Origin: Cymbidium sinense
Lineage: Eukaryota; Streptophyta; Magnoliopsida; Asparagales; Orchidaceae
DNA: 64,000 nt
Direction of reading: 5' to 3'
Assembly: GCA_021442155.1 (NCBI GenBank)
Contig: CM038223.1
Location: 36,430,983-36,494,982, forward strand
Both the position numbers and the translations under genes were made by a program. The stretch's first letter is position 1. The number at the start of each line of letters is the position of its first letter. A model generated the notes under the pieces. That model did no database searches. It had not been told where the DNA came from and was given only the letters and a program-made list of their open reading frames with translations. This document shows, one piece after another, positions 1-14,274 of this stretch.

Positions 1-3000
1 GGGTCACTTCTTAAGAATACTCTTGATTAAAGAAATAAGATATTATTTCTATGGATTTCTAAGTTGTTTTTCAAAGGAATGATATTTGGAATTTCAAATA
101 AGAATGATTCAAAGTGCAAAGAGTTCTTTTAGGATGCCAAATGGGATGAAGTAGGAAATGCCTATTGATGCTGGGATGCCCTGTAGGCATTTCAACTATC
201 CTATTTTTTGGCTTTAAATTATGGAATTTAACTTAGATTTTGAGTTGATATTTTTAAAAAAATTTAGGACTTAATTCAAGCAGCATAAGACTATAGAAAT
301 GCCTCGAGTTGAATACTTACTCCAAGGAGGATGCTTCAAAACCTATGTCTATATGTGCTTCTGACACATGTTAGATGCCCGACCTAGTTCCATTTTAAGA
401 ATTATCAATCATTCCTCTCACTTGAGGGAACAAACCTATCTCTAACTCTTTTAGACTTACAACCCACCTAGAGGGGTTTGCTAGCTAACACCACCTAAGA
501 ACATTTAAATCCATGATGCTAAGTCTCATATATGCAAGATGGCTTGGCTATTGTCTTTTTAGGAAAAGAATTTATAAAACCTAGACTCACTCTCTAATCC
601 CTAAGATCATGTAGGGAGTGAAATATATTAACTAATACAAACTTTTTAGATTTTATATGTTTTGACTCAAGATTCATTTAAGGCTTTGGGTATGCATTTT
701 TATGATTAAATGCCATGCAATTAAAATTTATCATGGGCTAAATCAATAAGAGAATGATAAACTTTAGGTTTCACAAGGGACCTCTACACCCATCTACTAG
801 TAGGCCCAACTTTAGGTTTTCCTAGACTCCATAGATCATAACATAATTCTAAATTTATAATACTTTTAAAATTTTAAAAAATAAATTTCTAAGCCTTGCA
901 AAATAAATGTCAGAAAAATACAAACTGCACATTTACAAACATATGGGCTTAACATTAGTTGCTTGCCAAGCCCACCTATCCTATTAGGTTATGCTTAGGG
1001 ACTTAAGCATACATATATAAAATAGCAATTACATATAATTTATGATGTTAGTCCCATTTTGTATAGCCCCCTGTAGAAGACAACATTAGTTCTTAAACAA
1101 CATCCTACCATCCACTCTAACGGGCAAACAATCCTAGACATCTAGTCTAAAATAGTAAACCATAAAATAAGAAAAGTATCACATCACATCATAGAAAATC
1201 ATAGATTGACCTAACCTAAGTCTAGGGTCTATGACCTAATAATCTAGTGTGTGAAATAAATGTGTTTATGTGGCAAGACTTTCCTAGGCCTTTTTAGATT
1301 CAAGTTTTAATTTGGGTTTCTAATATTTAATTTAATTTGATTTTAAAACTTTTTAATATTTATGTGGCAAGTTTCAATTTGTGTGGTAAGTTTCATAGGT
1401 ACATTTCATTATTATACCAAAGATTTGATGTATCAAAACTTCCTTTAGACTAGTAGCCCTGTGACCTTGGGTGTCCAGACTATATACCATAAGTTGCTAA
1501 TTATAAAAATAATTTTATTTTTTAAACTTCTTTTAGTTTTAAAATTGATCTAATTTACCATGGATGCTTCCAATTTAAGTGATTTAATTATTTGTAATTT
1601 TATTTTCATCTTAGTTTCATTTATGCTAAGATGAAAATAAGTTTTCAAGAATAAAGAATGAAATAGATTCCACTTTGAGTGGAGCCAATTCTATTTAACA
1701 TCTAGAATCCTAATAAAATGAAGCCTTCACCCTAAGATGAAGGTTCATTCAAAGGGGTTTATCTAAGATTTTTGCATCCCAATTAACCTCTTTTAGATTT
1801 GGTTTGAGTTTAGTTCAATAAATGATTTAATTTTGTTTCTTTTGAAATTTTCTTTTAATTTATTCCTTTTTTTTTGTTACATCTTGATTTAGTTTGTTTC
1901 TTTAAGACATCATCAAGTAAGGTTCTTTTATTATAACTTGATTTGAATTGCTTTTCACTTTAAGTCTAATTCATTTATTATTATGATTTCAAATTATTTA
2001 ATTCATTTAATTAGATTCATTTCATTTAATTGATTTGTATTATTCATTAAAATTAGATTAAATAGGTTTATTTATTACAGTAGCACTTATGTTATTGCAA
2101 ATTACATTAATTTTCATTTTGATTTCTTTACATAATATATTTAATTCAATTCATTTCTCATTTAATTTTGGTTTTAGGTTAATTTTATTTGTTAGATACT
2201 GTTTATTTTATTTTTAGTAACTTAGATTAATGTTTTACATTTTAGTTTAATTTCATTACATAAATAATTCATCATATTTTAAATTCATAATGTATTGACT
2301 TATATGTTTTCATTTAATTTGATTTTAATCACATTCATATAATCATTTCATTTCATTATGAAGTTTTGATTAATATCATTCGCTTCAACTTATATTCCTT
2401 TTGTTGGTTTAGGTTAGTTCATTATAAGTTTTGGGTTCAATTTTCTAAGTTTCAAATTATGTAAGTATAATTAATTTATTTGATTATATTTGATAATGCT
2501 TTAGGATTATATTGTTCATTAAAGTTAAATGAGTTGAGGGGATTTATATGTGAATGAAGTTTATATTTAGATATGAAATTTAGTAGCTGGCCCTAATCCT
2601 AATTGGTTAAAAGTGATTATTTAATTAATTTCATTTCATTAATCACTTCATTAAGTTTCTTTAAATATATAATCAATTGATTTTATTAACTTGAGAGGGT
2701 TAGACAATTTCTTTTGAGTGGTCTGAAGTTAATTGAAATGTTCCAAATTGATTTGGCAAAGTTTTATGATTTTTATAATTTTTGAATTTATATTTCATGT
2801 AAATTGATATAGGGACATGAAAATTCAACAACTCCCACTCTAAAGATCAATTAACCTTGAATTTTTTATAAAAAATGGGGTTCTTTTTCAATTTGATTTT
2901 CTTACATTTTCATTTTGATTAAATACATAATTAGTATTTAATTCAGGTTATAATTATTTCATTAAAACCTAAATTAAGCTAACTTTAAAGAGAATCATTT

Positions 3001-5660
3001 AGGGGTTTTATTTTTCTTAGATTCCTCTCTAAATGATGCATCCATGGAGAGTTTATTCATAATTGGTGGAATTTTGGTTGATTTACTATTATTTTCCTAA
3101 ATTGAGATTGATTATTTGAATTAATTAATTTAATTAATAAATAAATTAGGTGATTTTGTGTTTTATTAGGTTTCAAAGAGTTTCAATAGTCATTTAAGGT
3201 CATTAGGTTTGTTATGATGGTTTAAATTATTTTCATGATTTTCCATAATTTCTTTTAATTAATATTTTTTTATTTCATTCAAATTAAGTTTTAGAATTGA
3301 AAATTCATTATCTTTGAATTTATTTTAAAATAAATCATAAAAATCTCTTTGAAGTGTATTTTATCCTTAATTTTATTTTCCCAAAGTTTCAAATCATTAG
3401 GATTAATTTAGGTTTGATTATTTTTATTTAAAGTCAAATTAATTCAAAATTATCAAATTCTGATTTTAATAGATTCTTTCACTAAGATGAATCCATTGAA
3501 CTCTTATTTGGATGTTTTGGCTTAATATTTGATCTATTATAACTTTTTGAAGTTTTTTTCATTTTTCTACAATTTTTAAAAACCAAAATCCCAATTTTCA
3601 TATTTAAATACATCAATGGCATGTGGCTCTGATGTGGCACCACTTTACATGCTACACCACACCATTCATCCATGTAGGATCCAAGTGGATCCCACGTTTA
3701 AATAGCAACACACGATTTTGATTCAGGCGTCCGATCGAAGATCAAACAACTCAGATGTTTATGTGAGTTCTTGTAGGTGGGTTTTAATCAAACTATTCAT
3801 CTAAATTCTACCTATCCATTCCTAATGAATTGAATAGACGATGGAGATTTCACCTCTTTCAGTGATACTGAGAGCCATTCATCGATTCGAGATGATTTTT
3901 AGTGATCCGACCATTGAAATCACTTGATTTCACTTCCAAAACTATCAAGACCTCAAGTAGATCACATCTATATGGCTTAATCTCCCTTGTGATCAAGTTA
4001 CTTTCATGAAGGACCAAAGCCAAAATGAAATAAGGTTTGGTTCGGTGCGTACCTCACCAACAGTGATCTTAGGTGATGAGGTCGACTTGGTTAGCTTTGT
4101 AATGATACAATGAGGCTGTGAGAAGAAGAAATTTGATTCTCTTCTTATGGATTGGCCTATGGACCAAGGTAGAGATCGATTCTGATGAGCTTGGTCATTC
4201 TCTGGCCTCACAGCCATGAGGGAAATGGGATGTGAGTGGGTTCAACTTCATTTAGTTCGGGAAGATGTAAGATTGCTCAATTGGGAATGAGATAGTCTTT
4301 TTTCTCTTTACCATTAGAGTTTGAGAGACACTTTATTCCTTTCCTCCCTCTCTTGGTCCTCAAGGGTGATTCCAACCCTTGGAGGCTAGCTCCAAGGGTG
4401 ATCAGCTGCTTTACACCTATCTAGAGGTGCTAAGATGGAAGAATAAAGGGAGGGAATGGATCAGTGGATAAATCCTTGTCTTCATGAATCTCCTTCTTTC
4501 CATGGCATATTACTTTGTTTTGGTTTGACATGGACTTAATTAGGTTGCGTAATATTGGTTGTCAATCACCTTTAACCAATTTTAGAATGGGTTTAGTGTG
4601 TTCCAAGGCATTTGGTTCAAGCTTGGGTTCAAAAGGTGTTATTTGAATTTTTTTTGCGTTGATTAGGCTTAGTCCATTTGGTTGATTAACATTAAATTGA
4701 TGCTTCAATTAGAACAATTTAACCATGTAAGATGTTAATAAAAGATTTTAATGGGATTTGAAGTTTATGATTTGCTTACCTTATGTTTAACCTATTATTA
4801 GATTAAGTAGGTTGGGTTGAATTGAATAGAGTCAAATGGTGTGCTTATCTTAGTTACAATGCATTTGCTTTTCAATTATGATGATCCAAGAATTTAGGAG
4901 CGAATTGGATCATTCAATTCCATTTATATGGGGTTTAAGACCAAATTTGGCCCATTTAGGCTTAATTGGTTAGGTTCAGGTTCATTTAGATCAAATGTCC
5001 ATATTGGGCAAATTGAACCTAACGATTACTTGATTTATGTTTATTAATCATTCCTAATGGAGTTTATTCAATTAATTTGAGTTAGTTTTCATTTGATTTG
5101 AATTTAAATCCAATATGATCCATTTAGGTCAAATGACCAATTTAACCTAATTAAGGCCTCATTGGATTTATATTCTTTTAAATCATTTGGAATGATTTCA
5201 TTTGATCAAATTATAATGAGTTGACCTTTTTCCTTAGTTAGACCCATATAAGTCAAACCTTTTGCCAAAAGGGTTGACCACTATTAGACTTTGATTTAGA
5301 TTTGATTTCATTCATTTTATTTGAATTGAATTTATTTTGGTTTATTTGGATGTTATTTGGATTTATTTATTTAATTAATTTTGAGGTTAAATAGGATAAT
5401 TAGGTTAATTAACTTAATCACCTTACTTTAAACCTAAACAAATTTAAGTTTTAAGTGAAATGTGTTTGATTTAATTTATGTTTGAGATTTGCTTTGAATC
5501 TACCTAAACCCATTAGGTTAGATCAAATCCAAAGAGGATACATTAGGTCACTAGGTGTAGTGCTCTAAGTGCTTAAATAAAAGGCTCCTAATCTTGGATT
5601 GCGTGTCCTAATTACTAATTTCATACATGATGTTAACCTTGTCCAAAAATGAAGTCAACT
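1..5660 (-). mobile_element. Family G long LTR, copy 1, cut by window edge
   Basis: Reverse-strand copy of a ~6.5-kb LTR. The right end (about 5500-5660) is the reverse complement of the LTR start seen at 27539, 41972 and 61711, here with the terminal CA changed to CT. Position 1 corresponds to about 275 bp inside the LTR end seen at 45585. Lines 1-250 match 45850-46080 and 54370-54600 closely. The section 3600-4480 is a GC-richer core shared with the other copies. Relative to the solo LTR at 45585-52153, about 500 bp are missing near 770, between the conserved 'atgggctaaatcaat' and 'caagggacctct' words. That removes the TATA-containing segment, so this copy probably has no promoter. The small ORFs inside it are chance frames. 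Confidence 0.8.
3678..3691. promoter_or_regulatory. Near-palindrome GATCCAAGTGGATC in LTR core
   Basis: This is the degenerate form of a palindrome found at the same relative place in other family G LTRs: perfect at 18868-18881, one-off at 50047-50060 and 50109-50122. Position within the GC-richer core suggests an LTR regulatory site. The function is inferred only. Confidence 0.35.
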
Positions 5661-8384
5661 ATCATCGACCTAAAGGTCCGTATGCTTGGCCTCAAGAGAT
5701 GTCAGCTTCTTCTTTATAATCGCTAGTTGGAACTTACTTGCATAGGCATCCTTCTTTTTCTTAAAATTTATGGTAGATGAGCATTACAAAGGTTGCCCAA
5801 AAGAGTGTTGAGATCCTGTAAGAAGATGGAAGAGTTAAGCTTGTAAGCTACATGGGTGGACACACACAATTTTGAAGTATAGTTATTTTCCTAGCCTTTA
5901 TCTTGCTCATCCTCCATAAACTCGATGATCTGCTTATGATTGTGAGGAGTCAACTTCACCACTCTTTTTTGGACTTTCATGGAGCTGTACTTAGTCTTGA
6001 TTCATTAGTGGCTTAAGTGCTCCCCTTCTTCTTCCTCTTTGCCAACCTCTAGAGAGGCCAGGTCCTTTTTACTGACTGCTCACCCACCAATCTTACAGTC
6101 ACCTTCTTCGAGGAGTTGGAGCATGTTAGGGTTAAGATTGGAGGAAGAAGGAGTCACCTCTCATATGAATAAGTAAGAAGAGAAAAAAATTAGAAGAATG
6201 AGTCACCAATATTATAAAATAATTAGCATGTAGAAAGGAGAAATATTTACCAAGAATAACAAAACCTTAAATGAAGGTAGAAAGAGATGTTCAAGTTGTG
6301 ACCTGTAACCTTGCAATAATCTTCTCCTCTTGCACACTCAAATTATCAAGCTTAGTCACCCTACTCAGCTAGGAAAGAAAAGGACAGTCGACACCGGCCG
6401 CTAGGATAAGATCTTCACAAAAAGAAGCTATGAGTGCCACTTCTACACTTTATTTTATAGCACATGAATTTTTAGCAAAGTCACTAAATTGCATGGTCCT
6501 ATTCTGGTGGACTTTCACCATGAATGCTCAGTAGAAGAGGTCCAAGCTACTTGAAATGTCCTCTTGTCACAAGCATAGGATGAATGACGTGATGCTCACC
6601 ATCGAGTTGAGAAGGACTTGGGCGATCACCACTCCAAAGAATTCAAAGATGTTATATCACTCACGAGGAAGAGGAAGTCAGAACCCATTCAAAAAATGGG
6701 TAAGTGGAATTCATAACTCATGCATTATGACCAAGTTGATGCCCTCACTCTTATCATCCACTCCACAGTAATGTTTGGGTTGCAACTACAATATGCATAA
6801 AAAATGAAGGTTGCAATGAGGAGTCTAGCTTGGGGACTTCTTTGATTTTGGCTTTATGAAACTATGAGGCAGCCTACTTCAACAAATCCATACTCTTTAT
6901 TGATGAAAAGGAAATAAAGGTATACTCATAAAAATGTTTTTTCTTGCACACTTTAATGAGAGCAATAAAGTCCCAACTACTACAATCAAGAAGAATTTAT
7001 AGATGTGATAAGAAAGGTGTGGCTGCATGGGCATCACATCAAGCATTAAGTGAAAAAATGATTACCTAATCAAGAATATATCAAGTGACAGGGGTTACAG
7101 AGAAATAATTAATGCACAACAATAAAAATAATATAATATATTTACTATTTTTATTTATGAGTAAGAAGTACAACACACTTACTATAACCCCGACATTTTA
7201 TTTTTTCAATAATTGTATTAGAAGGCCTAAGTACAAAACTCAATGACCCAACCTTTCTCGTACATATAATCAAATAAGAAGTTTGTTTCATAAAGGAGAA
7301 GTGTACTCTATGACTTGATCAAGTTCTATAGCAATGATACCTCAGCTTTCATGGTCACGATGTTGTGCTTTTACTCCACCTCTAAAGACTACCGCCTCTA
7401 TGACTCTAACTGCAATTGTGATTACAGCATGCCTATATCTCACTTGGATGAGTCTTGGGCTTCTCTTAGGAGGGTGATCTCCCATCATAGAGAATTTACC
7501 TCAGAGGAATCTATGAATACACAATGTTCTTCCTCCATATTACTCCCGGATTGAAGAGTAGACTAGCCCTTCATAGACTCACCACTATCACATTGAGTAG
7601 GAAGGGAAGCTGACCATCATCTCTCTAATGTTAGAAAAAGTAAAGCTAGTCATAGCAACAAGACTATCAATTGTTGGTCCTATTAGGAGTGAACTCTCCA
7701 TTAAGTCCACGCAAAGTTCCATCAATTTATCCTATAATAAAGCTAATGTTGGTGTTTATCGGCAAGTATGGAATTCATTAAAAACTCTAAAAGGAAATTT
7801 CAATGATGAGATTTACTATAAGTTCAACACTTAGGAAAGGAAACCACCAATCTTGCAGGTGGAATTCCTCTTTGCTCAGAAGGCAGCCTAGCAAATCACC
7901 CATAAAAACTTGAAGTGACTTAATGATGCTACATGGACTGTCTAAGGAAATAATTTGGAGGGCTCGCAAGTGTCCTTCACCATCCTCCACTGAGGCTTAA
8001 ACAATGGTAATGCTCAATTGCAATCAAAAAAGGAAGTATGAGACACAGACATAAGAGATTCATAGTATGCGATAATAGGCAAAACTCACCTCAGAGAGCA
8101 TTCTTCTACAACCGGTTTCACTGTAGATGGTCCAACCATTCAGTTCACTAGCACCTTCCTACATCAAATTGAAGTTACCTATTATCCTTCTTTTGCTTCA
8201 CACTCTCCATGATGACCCATTCCTCAGAAGGGCGAGTGCTATCTTCTCCTTGCATGTTCAAGGAAGTGATCAAAGCCACAGTCGTTACAGTTGGAGTTGC
8301 TAAAATGCTCATCATGGCCACAAGAATAGCAATGATTTCTTTCAACTTCTTTGCTTTATTAGCATTTTGGGAAGGCTTGCCCAT
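5661..8384 (-). pseudogene. Degenerate antisense coding region of an unassigned retroelement
   Basis: This stretch lies between two outward-facing G LTRs and is richer in GC than they are. Read on the reverse strand it looks like decayed coding sequence: an ATG at 8384 opens a 69-codon frame beginning MGKPSQNANKAKKLKE, lysine-rich. Further pieces follow at 7787-7990, and Lys/Glu-rich, coiled-coil-like pieces near 5690-5760 in other frames. A TATA box sits 155 bp upstream of the ATG on the same strand. The layout resembles the antisense ORF of family H at 20005-20695 and 58212-59320, but no protein-level match to that domain is visible. It may be a gag-like or 'gypsy-type transposon' protein of another family. 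The product is unknown, and the gene runs into the LTR at 5660. Confidence 0.4.
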
Positions 8385-8538
8385 AGGGTTCTAGGATTAA
8401 TATCACTACAAGGCCTTTTAGCATACATAACGATTACATTTCTAAAAGTTTTGTAGACTCAACCCTTGTAAATTGGAGAGTTTATTTAAGCGAGTAGTTG
8501 AAAAATTGTTGAGTGCATTAAACAAGGAAGAAAAGATC

Positions 8539-8546
8539 TATTTATA
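8539..8546 (-). promoter_or_regulatory. TATA box, antisense ORF promoter
   Basis: The reverse strand reads GGCTATAAATAG, a good plant TATA box, 155 bp upstream of the ATG at 8384. Its arrangement matches the TATA at 20796-20805 upstream of the family H antisense ORF. Transcription is not shown by sequence alone. Confidence 0.5.
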
Positions 8547-8549
8547 GCC

Positions 8550-8898
8550 TTTGGTGCAAATTGAATCAAATAAAATTTGATGTGCCTCTAAATAATTGCA
8601 CATTTTTAAAATCATTAAATATTTAGAGCTAATCATTTTTTTATTATTTTAATGAGGTGGTCGTATAAGGAGCAAAATAATTAGGGAGTTAAATGTATAC
8701 CCAAATTATCAGGTAGGCCCAAGCGAGTTTTATTATCAAGATAAGTGTACTTGCAAAAAAGGTACTCGACAACCAAGAATAAGTATACTCATTAGAAGGT
8801 ATGTCTAACAAGGGAGGGAAGATTATTTAATCCCACGTGCCAAGAACTTAAAGGAAAATAACTCAAAGTAAGGTCTTTATTTAACTGCATATCAAGAT
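8550..8898. other. AT-rich spacer upstream of antisense promoter
   Basis: No coding pattern or repeat is recognised here. The stretch lies between the reverse-strand TATA box and the start of the forward G-like LTR. It is probably the upstream part of the same element as 5661-8384. Confidence 0.3.
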
Positions 8899-9522
8899 TG
8901 TTGACCTCACTTTTGGAGTGAGAACTCTTCCTCCCTATCCTAAACTTAGGAATCTTCTAGTCATTAGAATCTCTTTAGTTATAGGACACCTCTAGAGATC
9001 AGGTGAACACTAAACTTAAGCCTAGAGACTTAAGAAGGCATACACCAAGCTTAGGTCATACCCTAGAGTAAATAGGCCCAACCTATCCTATGGACTAAAC
9101 CCAACCTATTCCTATACACTCATCCAAATCCAACCTCAAATCAATACAATCAAACCTAATTGTATTTCATTTCATATCCAAGCTCCAAGCCAAAATGATT
9201 TGAATCCAAACCCATCTTAATCTCATGATCTAATCCTATGGACTCAACCCAAAGCTCCTTCAATTAAACCAAACCCAATTGATTTTCAAAAAAGCACTTC
9301 AACCACTTAATACATCATTTCAAACCTTTCCAGAACCTATAATCAAATCAAACCAATTTGATTAAACCATTTCAATCAATCTAACTTAGCCCATTTGAAC
9401 CCAAAATGTCCAAATGATCCAAAATCCAATTAAATCCAAATCAATTGCAATAAAATCCATCAAGTAATCTTAAATCAATTATCAAACTAAATTTAACCCA
9501 ATTTAACCTAATCTAACTCAAA

Positions 9523-10350
9523 TTGACCCATTTGGCTCACTTGACCCAAAGTGACCTAAAGGACCCATTTGTTCCAAACTCTAATCCAACCCAAATTGAA
9601 TTGAACCAACTCATTCAATACCTTCTACAATGATTGTTGACCACCCTTGATTATCCAATTGCAATCAATTAGGTCAAACCAAGCTAATTTGATCACTTGA
9701 CCCAAGTTGACCCAATTAGCCAACATGAAAAAAATTAAACAAACTTCATTCTAAACTTAGTTGATTGAAACCAATTTCTTCAATCAATCATAACTTGAGT
9801 ATTGAATATGATTTGACCATAAATTGGATCCAACCAAACCCAATTGGCCCCTTGACCTAAGTTGACCCAATATGAACTAAAGCGCAAAATTGAGACAATT
9901 CTCAATCCCATCTAAATTGATTGAAACCAATGCTTCCGAACAATCATGAATTGATTATTGAACATGATCAAGCCCTTGATTGAGCCCAATTGACCTAAGT
10001 CAACCCAATTAACCCATTTAGCCCAAATTGACCTAAAGGGTTCAATTGAACCAAATCATTCTCAAATCCAAATTATTTGAAATCAACACATACAATCATC
10101 TCCAAATCATCAATTGAACCTAAACTAACCCTTAACTCAAGTCAATTTGGTCAATTTTACCAAATTGGTCAACTTAGCCCATTTGACCCATATGAACTCA
10201 TATGAACCAAATTCAAATCCACATCAAATCAAATGAAAAAATTGAACCTAAACATCCCAAATAATCATTTGAACATGATCCAACTCTTGGTTTGACCCAA
10301 GTTGACCAATTGGTCAACCTAACCCAATTTGACCTACATGGGTCAAATTG
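9523..10350. promoter_or_regulatory. Dense cluster of TTGACC (W-box-like) words in LTR
   Basis: By direct reading there are at least 19 copies of TTGACC or its complement GGTCAA in about 830 bp, where well under one is expected by chance. TTGAC[CT] is the core site of plant WRKY factors. Milder clusters occur at the same place in the other G LTRs (about 28080-28320, 42530-42740, 51360-51780). The cluster could drive stress-linked LTR transcription, or could simply be word drift in a low-complexity AACC/TTGG-rich tract. Confidence 0.45.
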
Positions 10351-13300
10351 AGTCAAACCCACTCAAACTAAGCTCAAACTCAACCAAACTTGGCATGACC
10401 CATCCTTAAGTCACCATGGGTCAGCCCAAATCAAACCAAGTCCATTTTAAACCTAAATTAGGCTAAAACCCATTGGGTAGACCCCTCCAAAATCCCCATT
10501 TGGATTGTCTCACCTATCTCTTTGCCTTTGGCAGCCACCCAAAGCTTATTTTGGACCCTTGACCCACTGGCTAACCTGACCCAAAGCTGATTAGGTTAGC
10601 CATGGGTCGAAGGAGGAGAGCTAACCTAAGCCATTCCATTAGCTCACCTTGGGGAGGAAGGACACTCCACCTCAGCCCTTGCCAGCCCACTTCCTTCACT
10701 CAGCCACTCAAGAAGCTCCACCTCAGCGATTCCCTAACATCCCCGGCCGCCTACACCGACTGGATGTCTACCAAAATAAGAGCCAATCCCCACCGTCTAA
10801 TTCAATGGGGGAAAAGAGTATACTCCTCCCTCCCCTATCTCATTCTAACACATAGAAGAATCATCTAGAGAGCTTTAGAGAGTCAGAGAGTCGAGATGAG
10901 CTTCCACAGTGCCTTTTCATCCTACCTTGAACTCCCCATCATTGACGACACCAAAACTAAGCAAAATTGAGCCTCCACTCCTTCCAACTCCACTTAAATT
11001 TAACCAAATCCAAATTAATTTCACCCACACCTTCTCGAAGCTCCAGCAAGGTGAAACGAATTGATCCCCGATCGATTTGAGCACCTGAGACCACTCCTAG
11101 ACGAACTCTGAAGACATTTTCGGCATTTGGTCCACATAGCCACCAATGGGGAGGCAAGTCACAAACTTCCAAATAGGGCTTCATCTCTTCAAGATGAAGC
11201 TATCTCAATCATTGGACTGACTGTCTTGAGGTCCAGAAAGGTAAACTCCAACAAACCGTAGAAATCCATTAAGATGTTGGCCTTTTGAAAGAAATATCAT
11301 TTTTGTGTGATTTTCACCATAAGATCTCTTTAGATTTATCTCTTGAAGGTTATGGAGTTGATCCTGATGCCTCACGAGCTCCAGTGAGCTCAGATCTAGT
11401 AGAGGAGAGCAGACGGTGTTCATCTTCCATTGCTCGGGGGATGAAGGATCATCTATCATCCATTCTGCATGGTTGGAATAGACTACCATTATAAATCTGA
11501 TTATAACTGCATGATTAATCCCCATCATTCGAATGGTGGGGATGAAAGTGCATCCACTACCATTAACGTAGTATGCCATGTTGGATCATTTAAGTGGCCA
11601 ATCCCATGATGCCATGTGGAAAGCGTTGCCACGTTAGCTCTCGCATGACCCCAATGGGATTTGGGATTAATTTAGGTTAAAAATGCATTTAATCACTTTG
11701 AACTTTAAAAATTCATAATTGATTATAGAAAAATACTAAAATTATGAGTAAACCTATTTTGGAAAGGGTAAACAATGGAGAGTTTAATAAAAATAATTTT
11801 CCCTTGGTTTAAACTATGAATAAGGCTTGATTAGGGTTTAAATTTTTCCTTAATTAGCTTAATTAAGCCTTGTTTACTTGTCCAATTGATCTCAAATTTA
11901 AAATGGTAATTTAGTGGGATGTCCTCTACCTCTCTTAATGTTTTTGGGATTTATTGGCTAGGTAATTATGGGAACTTGAAATTCAAACCCTAATCACCCT
12001 CATTAAGTCATTTCATGATTATTTAAAATTCCAAATTATAAAAAAAACTTAATTCAACTTAATTAAGCATTATTAACAGTGGAATGATGAAGGGGACTGG
12101 TTAGGACCTCTTTCCTAATTATTTCCCTAAATTCATTTCATATGTGGAGGTTAATTAATTTATGATTTAATTAAGGAATTAATTAAGAAATTAATGACAA
12201 AATTAAATCAAATTAAGATAATAATTTGATCAGACAACTCAAATTAAATTTATGGGTTCCTCTTTATGTGTTTAATAATATAAAGACCCTTAAAGAAATC
12301 ATGATTAACCCATGGGTGTGGAAAAATCATATAAGTACTTAATTAACTCTTTAATTTAATTAATGTTTAATTATAAGCCTCATTACATTAGGTCCCTAAG
12401 TGCATTGTAATTATAATTTCTCATTTGCTTATCATTGGAGGCTTATGGTTAAATGATTAATCAATTTAAAGAGAGCATATGAAAGAGAAAATAAATCATT
12501 TTCTTAAAGATTCAAACTTAATTAATCCATGAAAATCACTTAATCATGTTTTCCTTAAAGACAACATATCACTCACATGGGATGGGACAAAAATATCAAA
12601 TGTTTCTCCTCTTTTAGATTAATAACTCAAAACCAAAGATCAAATTCCATAAGAAGCTAAGGTTCCCCTTAAATGATTTCATTTAATGTGATTGTCCTTA
12701 TGAATAAGTGTAATTGAATGAATTATGTGGAAGTGTTCAACTATTCCCTTTCAATTATCATAAATGTTGTATGTCATTAGATATCATACATTCGTGCTTT
12801 CAAATAAAAAATAATCAATTGAATTTATTTGTGTGAAGTTGCATGTGATGAATTAATCTTATTATATGTGTGGCTATTATCACTAATAAATTTCAAGATT
12901 ATTTTGAAAAGTTATAAATTGATAATGAAGATTTAGATTGATGCTAGCTATGAATACTACATTTGATTTGCATGTTCTTATAATCTAAACATGTATGTTT
13001 TATTCTATCTTTATGATTCATGTATGGGTTTACATAAGTTTAAAATATAATAAGTATATAGTCTAGACATCCCGGGAATACGAGGCTTTAAGTAACCCCT
13101 AGGAGGTCTTAGATTATCTCACTTCCCTATATTAAACAATGACACATACTTGCTTACACCTTTAATACATGTATGTGTGTATTTTAATTAAGGAATGAAA
13201 GTTTTCTTTTCTACCAAAAACATCTAAATTCATATCATCTAATTATGCCAAAATACAATGTATGTATAGTTATTCTAAGTATAAAATCATATGCATGATT

Positions 13301-14274
13301 ATTGATGATGAAAAAGAATGGTCCAACATCTTCTATGTAATAGTAATTCAACCACATTAATCTTAAGATGCCTTTTGTGTTGAATAAGATTCTTTAAGTT
13401 TAACCCAAACATAGGATTAATATAAAACATGTAATAAATCATTCATTAAAAACAAACCAAAGTTATAATAATACACTCTTTTGAAAGTAACTTAAGGTAG
13501 GGATGAAAGAAGTTAAGCCTCTTTCTTCTCTTTACAATATTTAGGTGCTAAGTAAATATTAAATGAAGCAAAAGAAAACACAAATTAAAATCCAAACAAC
13601 TTCAACTGAAATAATCCCTCATGTATAACTTAAATAATTTCAAACTTTAGCTAATTAATATTCTAAAGCCTAGTTAATACATACCACATCAAGCTTAAGC
13701 ACACACATTAGAATGCTAAGTCACCACTTCTAGCTTTAGGTTAGGATGGTGTATGTACTGATGTTGTGTTTTGTTTTGTGAGTTTAGACTAGATGTTAGG
13801 ATTGTGGTTTGTAGACTAGATGTTAGGCTACTGTTAGCCTAACATTTTTTTTTCTGCAGGGGATTATGCTAATTGGGCAGTTAAAATAAATATAAATTCT
13901 TACTTGTAGGTTGTTTAACCCTTTAGCATAATCCATGATTAAGACAGGTAAGCTTGGTTACCCATGTGTAGGGTGCTACGTCCAAATTATGAAATATAAC
14001 TGCTTGGGGATATATGTATGTTTAGCTAACATCTATTTTGCAGGTGTAGTTAGATTTCACTTTTCCATAAAAATGTAATTTTGTGATAGGAATTAGGATT
14101 AGTGTTATGGGGTTTAGGATGAGCAGAGGCTAGAAAGCATAGCCCTGGAAGGCCCTATGAAGCCTTGAAGAAATCAAATCAAAGGAAGAAAGATGAAGGA
14201 AAAGAAGAAAAATGAAGACCTCCATAGCATTTAATTTAATTCTAAATTATAATATTCTTTTGTAATCTAGGTTG

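Noticed and set aside
10602..10868. 88-codon forward ORF starting MGRRRRANLSHS
   Set aside because: It sits in the LTR core and overlaps another forward frame. There is no conservation in sister LTRs, so it is probably chance in a GC-richer stretch.
11205..11579. 124-codon reverse ORF
   Set aside because: It lies in the GC-richer core of a G-type LTR. No equivalent frame is kept in the other copies, and no domain is visible.
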